Source of the DNA: Bacteroidota bacterium
GTDB taxonomy: Bacteria; Bacteroidota; Bacteroidia; Flavobacteriales_D; Crocinitomicaceae
Length of the DNA: 6,896 nucleotides
Direction: 5' to 3'
Assembly (NCBI GenBank): GCA_018825925.1
Contig: JAHKAT010000305.1
Coordinates: 1 to 6,896 of the forward strand
Shown one piece after another: positions 1 through 6,073 of the stretch. The notes under the pieces are model-generated. The model ran no database searches and had not been told where the DNA came from. It saw nothing but the letters and a program-made list of their open reading frames with translations. Position 1 is the first letter of the stretch; each line of letters begins with the position of its first letter. Position numbers and translations under genes: made by a program.

Positions 1-212
1 ATGAAAGTAGCTGTTCCTTCCCCCCAACATTCACCCATGTTCGGACAACTTCCTGACTCACAAATAGTGTGAAGCTTGTGCTCTTCGACCAGATTTCTTA
101 CTTTTTTGTAATTCTCACCTATTGGTAGTTTGACTTTTAACCACTTCGGTTTATTGATTTTCACTCGTCCGTCGGCGGTTATAATTGTTGTGGGTTGCGT
201 TTCTTGACTCAT
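1..212 (-). CDS. lipA: Lipoyl synthase, N-terminal part (cut by window edge)
   Basis: LipA is a radical-SAM enzyme that inserts two sulfur atoms into protein-bound octanoyl groups, making the lipoyl cofactor of 2-oxoacid dehydrogenases and the glycine cleavage system. The visible 70 residues start MSQETQ, run through KPKWLKVKLPIGENYKKVRN and contain C51-x4-C56-x5-C62 within CESGSCPNMGECW. This is the family's N-terminal motif for the auxiliary [4Fe-4S] cluster, which is consumed as the sulfur donor. The family is usually about 290 residues, so the radical-SAM CxxxCxxC, expected roughly 15 residues further on, and the C-terminal RSSY motif lie off the left edge. The ATG at 212-210 is 2 bp after the stop of the upstream barrel gene, which suggests co-transcription and translational coupling. 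The motif is diagnostic; only the truncation limits what can be said. Confidence 0.95.
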   Translation of the reverse strand, partial: MSQETQPTTIITADGRVKINKPKWLKVKLPIGENYKKVRNLVEEHKLHTICESGSCPNMGECWGEGTATF

Positions 213-214
213 AA

Positions 215-970
215 TTATGTTTTATTCAATCCGATCACTAAGCTTGTATATAGTGACGGGAAATTTTGAAATGATTCTCCTTTATAAAATAAATTCACTT
301 TGTTAGATAAACGATCCAATTGTATGCCTAACTCTAATCCAATGATTTGGTTCTCCTTCGGGCTGAAATCAACAATAAATCCTGCCCTTCCCGAAAAACC
401 ACATTGCTTTTTTCCTTCCGAAACTCCCATTAAATGTGAGGATCTACCATAAACAAATGACTCGAGTTGTTCGTCGGGATTGTAAGGTGTGTCAACCGGC
501 TTGGTGTTTTTTTCTACGATAAAAGGATCCCTGATTTTCACGTAATTTGGTTTTAACCAACCGAATAAGGCACCGGCAGAAATAATTCCCTGAATTTTCA
601 CTCCTCGCTCTCTTTTTTTCTCAAAGATTAAATACTTGTATTGCAGTTGAAGGCGAGAGATGGCCAAAGCATTAACCTTCCCGTAAATATATGACTTTGA
701 ATCATCATATTGGGGGTTGCTTTTTCGGTATTCTCGGTGTGATTTTAATGTTTGTACAGATAATTGAATACCTACTTTATTTTTGAAATCAAGCGATCTG
801 TCAAAAACGAATTGAGCGCCTACTCCTGCAGTAGATAATACCGGACCGCCGTAGTAATGTTTTTTGAAAATACTGCCAATAGGAAGCTCCTCCGCCGCAA
901 TCTGTCCATAAGCTATGGAAGAAAGAAGGGTAAAAAAGATTACTTTTGGAAAGTTTTTCAAATGCATCAT
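215..970 (-). CDS. Secreted, probably beta-barrel outer-membrane protein of unknown function
   Basis: I recognise no named family. Starting at the ATG at 970, the 251-residue product has a short N-terminus with one Lys, a hydrophobic stretch (residues 8-19, VIFFTLLSSI region) and an AYG-Q signal-peptidase I site around residues 20-23, a common Bacteroidota export signal. The mature part has alternating amphipathic strands, many Gly and aromatic residues (KHYYGGPVLSTAGVGAQFVF) and a terminal strand LYTSLVIGL. This pattern fits a small outer-membrane beta-barrel, perhaps of 8-10 strands (inference). The reading frame stays open up to 1054, but that longer form would precede the signal peptide with about 28 unrelated residues and overlap the divergent osmC-like gene, so 970 (or the adjacent ATG at 967) is preferred. 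A TAATTTTG promoter element lies 8 nt upstream. lipA follows after 2 bp, probably in one transcript. Confidence 0.75.
   Translation of the reverse strand: MMHLKNFPKVIFFTLLSSIAYGQIAAEELPIGSIFKKHYYGGPVLSTAGVGAQFVFDRSLDFKNKVGIQLSVQTLKSHREYRKSNPQYDDSKSYIYGKVNALAISRLQLQYKYLIFEKKRERGVKIQGIISAGALFGWLKPNYVKIRDPFIVEKNTKPVDTPYNPDEQLESFVYGRSSHLMGVSEGKKQCGFSGRAGFIVDFSPKENQIIGLELGIQLDRLSNKVNLFYKGESFQNFPSLYTSLVIGLNKT
941..948 (+). promoter_or_regulatory. Bacteroidota-type -7 element TACTTTTG for the osmC-rlmB unit
   Basis: TACTTTTG matches TAnnTTTG exactly and lies 54 nt upstream of the ATG at 1003, inside the signal-peptide coding region of the divergent barrel gene. The -33 element is poor: TATG at 914-917, with a 23-bp spacer. 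If used, transcription would start near 952-956 and give a leader of about 50 nt that is antisense to the 5' end of the barrel mRNA. Confidence 0.35.
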
Positions 971-978
971 TGGAAAGA

Positions 979-986
979 CAAAATTA
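979..986 (-). promoter_or_regulatory. Bacteroidota-type -7 element TAATTTTG for the barrel gene and lipA
   Basis: On the minus strand the octamer TAATTTTG matches the Bacteroidota -7 consensus TAnnTTTG exactly. Only 8 nt separate it from the ATG at 970, so transcription would start a few bases before the start codon and the mRNA would be almost leaderless. No clear TTG is present at the -33 position (17-23 bp upstream); the nearest is a GTTTCC stretch. The assignment rests on the -7 match and its position. Confidence 0.45.
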
Positions 987-1002
987 CGAGAAATAAAGAA
1001 GA

Positions 1003-1410
1003 ATGGAAACGGTTCGAATTGAATACAAAGGTGATTTACGCACAGAATGTACACATGTTAAAAGTGGCCAAGTGTTAATAACCGACGCACCAGTGGATAA
1101 TAATGGAAAAGGAATGGCCTTTTCTCCGACTGATTTATTAGCGACAGCATACGGTTCGTGCATGTTAACAATAGTTGGTATATACTGTAAAAATCATGAA
1201 GTTGAAATGAATCATGGTTATGTGACCGTTGAGAAAATTATGGTTTCTGATCCTAGAAGGGTTGGGTGCTTGAATATTATTCTTGATTTTTCTGGTAACA
1301 ATTGGGATGCGAAAACACAAAAAAAAGTAGAACTAGCAGCAATGGCTTGTCCGGTTGCAAAGTCGGTTGATCCGCTAATGTTAGTTCAATTTACCTTTAA
1401 ATTTCAATAA
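1003..1410 (+). CDS. OsmC/Ohr-family protein (putative thiol peroxidase)
   Basis: Proteins of the OsmC/Ohr fold are small dimeric cytoplasmic thiol peroxidases that reduce organic hydroperoxides using a peroxidatic and a resolving cysteine. This 135-residue product has the usual family length and order: an N-terminal strand segment with R13, the helix-capping FSPTDLLATAYGSCML containing the peroxidatic-type C53, and AAMACPVAKSVDP with the resolving-type C116. Both cysteines are present, so an active redox centre is plausible. The sequence between them is closer to the YhfA-like branch of OsmC proteins than to classical Ohr, and the substrates of that branch are poorly known, so the exact substrate is uncertain. 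The ATG at 1003 is the first in frame after the stop at 994-996, which fixes the start. The TAA at 1408-1410 is followed directly by the ATG of rlmB. Confidence 0.88.
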   Translation: METVRIEYKGDLRTECTHVKSGQVLITDAPVDNNGKGMAFSPTDLLATAYGSCMLTIVGIYCKNHEVEMNHGYVTVEKIMVSDPRRVGCLNIILDFSGNNWDAKTQKKVELAAMACPVAKSVDPLMLVQFTFKFQ

Positions 1411-2178
1411 ATGTTTGAAAAAGACAATTACATAAAAAAAACGCCAGAAGACGTAATCTTTGGGATACGTGCCGTAATAGAAGCTATTAAGAGCGAACGT
1501 GAAATCAACAAAATTTTAATTCAAAAGGGATTAAAAAAAGAATTGTTTTACGAATTGAAAGAAGCACTTGCGGGTAAGGATTTGTTTATTCAATATGTGC
1601 CGATAGAGAAAATCAACAGAGTAACGAGTGAAAACCATCAGGGAGTAATCGCCTATGTTTCTCCGGTTGAATATTTTGAAATCGAAACTCTGGTTGACGA
1701 ACGAATTGAAAAAGGTTTAACGACTAAAGTATTGGTGCTCGATAGAATCACTGATGTTCGAAACTTTGGTGCAATTGCCCGAAGTGCGGAATGTATGGGT
1801 ATTGATACTATTTTGGTTCCAAAGCAAGGTTCCGTAATGGTGACCGCTGATGCTGTCAAAACAAGTGCTGGAGCTTTAAATCGCATCCCGGTATGCAGAA
1901 CTGAAAGCTTAAAAAACAGTTTGTTTTACCTACAGCAAAGTGAATTTAGAATCGTTTCATGTACCGAAAAAGGGAATGTTCCTTTGTACGAAACCAATTT
2001 TAGAGGTTCGTGCGCTATTATTTTTGGATCCGAAGAGGATGGAATCACTAGTGATTTGCTCAATTTATCGGATATCAAAGCAAGAATACCAATGAAAGGA
2101 GATATTGCTTCATTAAATGTCGGCGTATCCGTAGGAATGGTCCTGTATGAAATGGTTCGTCAAGAATTATATGGTTAA
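1411..2178 (+). CDS. rlmB: 23S rRNA (guanosine-2'-O-)-methyltransferase RlmB (SpoU/TrmH family)
   Basis: RlmB methylates the 2'-OH of G2251 (E. coli numbering) in the 23S rRNA peptidyl-transferase P-loop, using S-adenosylmethionine. The 255-residue product has both family domains: an N-terminal RNA-binding substrate domain (about residues 14-85, VIFGIRAVIEAI to HQGVIAYVSP) and a C-terminal SPOUT knot domain. All three SPOUT motifs are visible: motif 1 around N118 and R124 (DVRNFGAIARSAE), motif 2 FGSEEDG with E208, and motif 3 IPMKGDIASLNVGVSVG with S234 and N236. These align with the catalytic residues of E. coli RlmB. A related 2'-O-methyltransferase of the TrmH group is the only serious alternative. 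The start ATG abuts the stop of the OsmC gene with no gap, and the 3' end overlaps the glycosyltransferase gene, so translation of all three is probably coupled. Confidence 0.9.
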   Translation: MFEKDNYIKKTPEDVIFGIRAVIEAIKSEREINKILIQKGLKKELFYELKEALAGKDLFIQYVPIEKINRVTSENHQGVIAYVSPVEYFEIETLVDERIEKGLTTKVLVLDRITDVRNFGAIARSAECMGIDTILVPKQGSVMVTADAVKTSAGALNRIPVCRTESLKNSLFYLQQSEFRIVSCTEKGNVPLYETNFRGSCAIIFGSEEDGITSDLLNLSDIKARIPMKGDIASLNVGVSVGMVLYEMVRQELYG

Positions 2179-4000
2179 ACAGAAACTTTCGAATTTCTTA
2201 ACTGTTCACAGATCGGCAATTTTGTTGTTGCTGACCTCAGTTTTATTTCGAATAGTTTTTATTGAAAACCAAGGCTTAAGCAATGATGAGTTAAGTGCTT
2301 GGTATAGAACTCAATTTTCTGACTGGAGTGGTTTCTGGAATTTAGCGGTGATGAATGGGGATATGCATCCCTATTTCTATCAATTTTTAATGACGCTTTG
2401 GGGAAAAATAACACCTGCTACAGATTGGGGAGTGCGAAGCTTGGCGTTGTTAATTTTTAGTTTCAATTTCATCCTCATTTATAAAGTAGCCTATCAATTT
2501 TTTAGTAAATGGATTGGTTTGATTTTACTTTCCATTTATGCGTCCTCTACTTTTCTAATTGTTCAAACTTCAACCTCTCGCCCATATTCTATCGGTTTAT
2601 TTTTCTTGTTGTTGCTTGTCTATGGCTTTCTTCAATTATTGAATAATAAAGAACTTGTCAGTAAGAAATGGTATGCTTTGCTGATTATTGGATTTTATGG
2701 AAGTATGGTCAGCCATTATTTCGCTTTTATTGTGGCTGGAGTTTTTGGAATAGTAGGAATAAGTATGGTTTACAAGTCCCAAAGATTAGGGGTTGTGCTA
2801 AGTGGAGTGATTGCTGTTCTGTTATTTCTTCCTCATTGGGAAGTGACACATGCTCAATTGAATGTGGGAGGTTTAGGGTGGTTGGATGCTCCAGACATTA
2901 CTTGGCTTTTCGATTTTTTTGTTTTGGTGATCAATGATTCTACCTTCCTGTTTTTTCTACTCTTTTTAGGGTTAATTATTTTAAGCGGTTTTAAATGGGG
3001 TAGAAATAAAGCTTCTCTTTTTTTATTTCGATCGGTGTTAATAGTTGTGGTTTTAGTAACAATCTTGAGTTATGCATTCACTCCTATTGTGCGCGAACTG
3101 GTTTTCCAATTCCTATTCCCATTTTTGTTTTTAGGGCTGTTTGGAACTATTGAACCAAAGGAAAATCGATTGTTTCAAAGCATACCAGTATTAATTGTTT
3201 TGATATTGGGTTTTACCTCTATTAAAAGTTCAAAGCTTTTTGAGCGCACGCATTATGGTGAATTTGAACAAATCGGACATCATGAGACACAATGGTTAGA
3301 TAGCTTAGGACAAAAAAATGTTCACTTGATTGAGAATTTTAACAACCCGAGTTATTTGAGTTTTTACACACATAAGAAACACGAAAATAAAATTGAGAAT
3401 TGGGGAGACCCGAATAATCCAGAGATTTTAAAAAATGAAATAGAAGCAAGTGATAAAGATTATTTGATATACAATTGGAGCAACAATTACCATCATTCTA
3501 TTTTTCTTGAAATTTTCCAACAGAAATTCCCTAAGGTGACTGCGGCGAATTTTTATTTTAATTCTGAACAATATCTTTTCTCTAAAAAGGGAAAAAATGT
3601 GATTGAAATGAATTGGTTCTTAAACAAGAAAAAATCGCAAATAGACTCCAATGAATTCTTTGGTCAGTTTAAATTAACTGTTGGCGAGTTGAAAAAACAA
3701 ATAAAAGGTCCAGGTTACTTTTTGTTCGAAATGGAATTAGAGGGAGAAAAACTGAATGAAGTATATTTGGTAGCAGTGGCGAATAGAGGAGAGGAGATGT
3801 TGAAAAACGGCGAAAATCCAGTTCAGTATTCTGCGTATGACGCGCGAATTGTATTAAAAAAATCCAACCGTTTATTCAATGCCTTTGTGCTTTCAAACGA
3901 TTTACTGGATTCAGATGTGATTAATTTTTATGTTTGGAATCCAAAATCACAGAAGGTTCAATTCAAAAATGTTCGGATTGGCTTTAAGGCCTTTCTCTAG
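2171..4000 (+). CDS. GT-C fold membrane glycosyltransferase (GT39/PMT_2-like)
   Basis: This is probably a polyprenyl-phosphate-sugar-dependent glycosyltransferase acting at the outer face of the inner membrane. From the ATG at 2171 it has 609 residues with about 10-11 hydrophobic segments between residues 15 and 352. Family hallmarks are an Asp-Glu pair in the first periplasmic loop (LSNDELSAW, D39-E40), a GDMHPYFYQFLMTLWG segment matching the D-x-H-P-x-x-Y pattern of PMT-like enzymes (D64, H66), and a TSRPYSIGLFFLLL helix (R137). Residues from about 357 to the end have no membrane helix and probably form a periplasmic domain. Acceptor and sugar cannot be told. Two starts are possible: 2147 (617 aa, 32-bp overlap with rlmB) and 2171, where ATGGTTAA overlaps the rlmB stop by 8 bp; I prefer the shorter overlap. 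Its TAG shares a CTAG with the stop of the convergent HAD gene. Confidence 0.75.
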   Translation: MVKQKLSNFLTVHRSAILLLLTSVLFRIVFIENQGLSNDELSAWYRTQFSDWSGFWNLAVMNGDMHPYFYQFLMTLWGKITPATDWGVRSLALLIFSFNFILIYKVAYQFFSKWIGLILLSIYASSTFLIVQTSTSRPYSIGLFFLLLLVYGFLQLLNNKELVSKKWYALLIIGFYGSMVSHYFAFIVAGVFGIVGISMVYKSQRLGVVLSGVIAVLLFLPHWEVTHAQLNVGGLGWLDAPDITWLFDFFVLVINDSTFLFFLLFLGLIILSGFKWGRNKASLFLFRSVLIVVVLVTILSYAFTPIVRELVFQFLFPFLFLGLFGTIEPKENRLFQSIPVLIVLILGFTSIKSSKLFERTHYGEFEQIGHHETQWLDSLGQKNVHLIENFNNPSYLSFYTHKKHENKIENWGDPNNPEILKNEIEASDKDYLIYNWSNNYHHSIFLEIFQQKFPKVTAANFYFNSEQYLFSKKGKNVIEMNWFLNKKKSQIDSNEFFGQFKLTVGELKKQIKGPGYFLFEMELEGEKLNEVYLVAVANRGEEMLKNGENPVQYSAYDARIVLKKSNRLFNAFVLSNDLLDSDVINFYVWNPKSQKVQFKNVRIGFKAFL

Positions 4001-4707
4001 TTTTCTTTAAAAACCCAAGGTAATCGTGCGGGCAAGTCACGCAAATCATTGATGGTTTCATCGTCCTTTCGAACTTTATTCTTTCCCTGATGATTGAATA
4101 AAACAGCCTTCATCCCAGCTCGCAAAGCACCTAGATAATCAATTTCGTAATCGTCGCCAATCATACATGAATTTTGCGGTTTTACATTGGCAAGTTGCAT
4201 GGCATACAGAAAAATCTCACGATTGGGTTTCGCTTTTTCTACATCTTCTGAACAAACTACAATTTGAAAATAGTCGGCGAGATTGCCATTTTTCAATTTA
4301 ATTTCCTGCACTTCTCGAAAACCATTGGTGATAATGTGAAGATGGTAATTTTCAGTTTTAAGATAATCCAATGTTTCTATGGCTCCAGGTAATAAATTGG
4401 TTTGAATTGGAGAATTAGTAGTGTAAAACCGTGACATTTCTTGAGCTATACCAAGAGGCAGATTCAATAATTCTAAAGTTTTTATGAAACGACCAACTCG
4501 AAGTTCGTCCCTTGTAATATATCCCATCCCAAGATTTCGCCACATTTGTTGATTGACCTTGAAGTAGGAAGAGTAGAATTTTTGAAAATCTAAATTGGGG
4601 TTTTCTAGATTAAAATCTTTAAAAATTGCTTTTAAAGCTTGTTTCGAATTCTTCTCAAAATCCCAAAGTGTACGATCTAAATCAAAAAAAAGGTGCTTGT
4701 CTTTCAT
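3997..4707 (-). CDS. yjjG: HAD-family nucleotidase, YjjG type (pyrimidine 5'-nucleotidase)
   Basis: YjjG-type enzymes hydrolyse pyrimidine nucleoside monophosphates (UMP, dUMP, dTMP and non-canonical analogues) and are regarded as house-cleaning enzymes. The 236-residue product has the full HAD motif set: motif I FFDLDRTLWDFEKN with nucleophile D9 and general acid D11, motif II HIITNG with T127, motif III K160 in EKAKPNREIF, and motif IV IGDDYEIDYLGA with D185, D186 and D190. The TLWDFEKN extension after motif I is characteristic of the YjjG subgroup, and residues about 15-105 would form the helical cap. Other HAD phosphatases such as phosphoglycolate phosphatase are possible, because substrate is hard to read from sequence. 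It is the last gene of the minus-strand unit, 1 bp after the membrane protein gene. The location beside upp supports a pyrimidine role. Confidence 0.78.
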   Translation of the reverse strand: MKDKHLFFDLDRTLWDFEKNSKQALKAIFKDFNLENPNLDFQKFYSSYFKVNQQMWRNLGMGYITRDELRVGRFIKTLELLNLPLGIAQEMSRFYTTNSPIQTNLLPGAIETLDYLKTENYHLHIITNGFREVQEIKLKNGNLADYFQIVVCSEDVEKAKPNREIFLYAMQLANVKPQNSCMIGDDYEIDYLGALRAGMKAVLFNHQGKNKVRKDDETINDLRDLPARLPWVFKEN

Positions 4708-4708
4708 G

Positions 4709-5158
4709 CTAAAAAATCAATACAGCCAGAGCACTAAGCACAATACTGTTAATACCTAGACACAGTACGATGAGTGGAAAGGTCTTGGATTGATGGTTGT
4801 AAAACTTTGCGCAAATAATGGTTCCTAAGGGAATTGAAAGTAAAAGAGGTCCAAAAAAGCAAATGCCATAAATACCCAATTTCCGTTTTAGTTGAACGAT
4901 AATTTTGTTTACTTTTCTCTTGCGTTTGACCGCTGATGCACTAAGTTTTTTTGGTGGTGAATTCATTCTTTTATAACGAGCTTTTTCCATGAAATATTTA
5001 CTTGAAAAATAAAAGAATGCCGATGAAAGCACAGCACCGATAAAGCAAGCTAAAGCAGTTTCAACAAATGAAAGTGATAAACCGACACCTGTAAACGGAG
5101 CGAACATGAATTTAATCATGCTAAGAAAAAAGATGGTTGATAAGGCTTTCCAGCTCAT
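4709..5158 (-). CDS. Small integral membrane protein of unknown function
   Basis: The 149-residue product is not one I can name. It has hydrophobic segments at about residues 6-29, 31-52, 96-118 and 127-149, so 3-4 membrane spans. Between the second and third lies a strongly basic loop (about 58-94, with RYKR, KRKRK and KRK clusters) that by the positive-inside rule should be cytoplasmic. The third segment reads YGICFFGPLLLSIPLGTIIC; its G-P-L-L-L-S-I-P-L-G core resembles the small multidrug export / DUF-type membrane family from memory, but this is only a resemblance. The ATG overlaps the upp stop (ATGA, 4 bp), and the TAG is 1 bp from the HAD gene start, so it is clearly a member of this operon. 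A link to pyrimidine transport or metabolism would be pure inference from context. Confidence 0.8.
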   Translation of the reverse strand: MSWKALSTIFFLSMIKFMFAPFTGVGLSLSFVETALACFIGAVLSSAFFYFSSKYFMEKARYKRMNSPPKKLSASAVKRKRKVNKIIVQLKRKLGIYGICFFGPLLLSIPLGTIICAKFYNHQSKTFPLIVLCLGINSIVLSALAVLIF

Positions 5159-5808
5159 GAGTTCAATTTTTGACCATACGCTAAATCACCTGCGTCGCCC
5201 ATTCCGGGAACTATATACGACTGGGCCGTTAATTCTTCGTCTATGGCACCAACATAATATAAGGTGTCTTTGGGCATTTTGTTTTGTAAAAAAATCAAAG
5301 CTTCGGGTGAGGCAATCGTTGCTGCAATGATAACTCTATTGGGCTGGCCGTTTCTGAGTAATGCTTCATACACCGTATACATCGAAAGACCAGTTGCTAA
5401 CATGGGATCGGAAATAATTAAGGTTTTGTCTGTCAAGTCGGGTCCAGCAAGGTATTCTACCTCAATGTCAAAATGTTCAGCAGAACTATGTTTTCTATAA
5501 GCTGAAACAAAGGCAGACTCGGCTTTGTCGAAAACTTCCAATAAACCCTCATGAAGAGCCAAACCAGCGCGCAAAATAGTTGCCAATACGGGTTGGTCGT
5601 TCAACAAAGGGGTTTTGCTAATTCCCAAAGGAGTTTTTATTGAATGTAAGTTGTAGGCAAGGGCTTTTGAGATTTCATAACCTAATACGAAGCCAATGCG
5701 GTTTGAGTTTTTTCGAAAACGCATCGAGTCTTTTTGAAAGTTTACGTCACGCATTTCACCTAAGAAAGTCGAGAATATAGAATGTTGCTCTGAAAGATTA
5801 TGAATCAT
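5155..5808 (-). CDS. upp: Uracil phosphoribosyltransferase
   Basis: Upp converts uracil and PRPP to UMP and pyrophosphate in the cytoplasmic pyrimidine salvage pathway. The 217 residues match the family length (about 208-217). Visible landmarks are MRFRKNSNRIG near the N-terminus, LATILRAGLALHEGLL (about residues 75-90), the PRPP-binding loop IISDPMLATGLSM (D134 to M143), and the uracil-recognition tail SYIVPGMGDAGDLAYG (197-212), which is nearly invariant in the family. The opening MIHNLSEQHS is typical of flavobacterial Upp proteins and supports the ATG at 5808. One oddity is L141 at the position after T139-G140, where Gly or Ala is usual. Upp is first in the minus-strand unit with the membrane protein and the nucleotidase, with a weak TATCTTTA promoter element 14 nt upstream. 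Confidence 0.96.
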   Translation of the reverse strand: MIHNLSEQHSIFSTFLGEMRDVNFQKDSMRFRKNSNRIGFVLGYEISKALAYNLHSIKTPLGISKTPLLNDQPVLATILRAGLALHEGLLEVFDKAESAFVSAYRKHSSAEHFDIEVEYLAGPDLTDKTLIISDPMLATGLSMYTVYEALLRNGQPNRVIIAATIASPEALIFLQNKMPKDTLYYVGAIDEELTAQSYIVPGMGDAGDLAYGQKLNS

Positions 5809-5822
5809 CTATAAAGTTTTCC

Positions 5823-5830
5823 TAAAGATA
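5823..5830 (-). promoter_or_regulatory. Probable -7 element TATCTTTA for upp
   Basis: TATCTTTA differs from the Bacteroidota -7 consensus TAnnTTTG only at the last base and lies 14 nt upstream of the upp ATG. A CTG at 5850-5848 (minus strand) with a 17-bp spacer is the closest candidate for the -33 TTG element. Transcription from here would give a leader of about 10 nt. Confidence 0.4.
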
Positions 5831-5941
5831 AGTCGATTGTTTTAATTCAGACTGTTAAAGGGTTGTAAAAAAAAGGTTTTGAGCACATGAAAATTGACAT
5901 TTTTTTATTGACAAGTCTACATTGTATATTATTACTAGATC

Positions 5942-5952
5942 GTTGAATCAAC
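5942..5952. repeat. Short perfect inverted repeat GTTGA-A-TCAAC
   Basis: The 11-mer GTTGAATCAAC is a perfect dyad with a single central base, and two CTAG tetramers at 5935-5938 and 5955-5958 flank it nearly symmetrically. Its place in the divergent intergenic region would suit a regulator-binding site, but dyads of this size also occur by chance in AT-rich DNA. It also overlaps the weak TTG at 5943-5945. Confidence 0.25.
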
Positions 5953-6065
5953 CGCTAGGTCTTATTCTTGAAACTGACATGAATATATGCATCTCATAAT
6001 TAATCACATGGCTTGAAATATATTCTATATTTTAAGAGTATAGCCCAAATAAATTCAAAAAAGGC

Positions 6066-6073
6066 TAATTTTG
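6066..6073 (+). promoter_or_regulatory. Bacteroidota-type -7 element TAATTTTG for the ABC exporter gene
   Basis: TAATTTTG matches TAnnTTTG exactly and is the same octamer found upstream of the barrel gene. It ends 6 nt before the ATG at 6080, so the transcript would be leaderless or nearly so. No TTG lies 17-23 bp upstream; the region reads GCCCAAATAAATTC. The weaker TATTCTTG at 5963-5970 could provide an alternative start with a leader of about 100 nt. Confidence 0.4.

Noticed and set aside
971..1054. N-terminal extension of the barrel protein to the ATG at 1054
   Set aside because: It would place about 28 unrelated residues before a clear signal peptide and overlap the OsmC coding region; the start at 970 fits better.
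1653..1886. 77-codon minus-strand ORF inside rlmB
   Set aside because: It lies antisense to the conserved SPOUT domain of RlmB and shows no recognisable features of its own.
3980..4010. GGCTTTAAGGCC followed by a T-rich stretch at the 3' end of the glycosyltransferase gene, as a rho-independent terminator
   Set aside because: The stem is only 3 G-C pairs plus a wobble pair, and the T-tract is interrupted (TTTCTCTAGTTTTC); too weak to call.
5894..5930. TTGACA at 5894-5899 and 5908-5913 with TATATT at 5925-5930 as a classical sigma-70 promoter
   Set aside because: Spacers are 25 and 11 bp, not about 17, and the Bacteroidota primary sigma factor uses different elements.
5887..5946. 19-codon ORF (start ATG at 5887, leucine- and isoleucine-rich) in the upp-ABC intergenic region as a leader peptide
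   Set aside because: Its length is expected by chance, there is no attenuator hairpin after it, and leucine control of the neighbouring gene makes no obvious sense.
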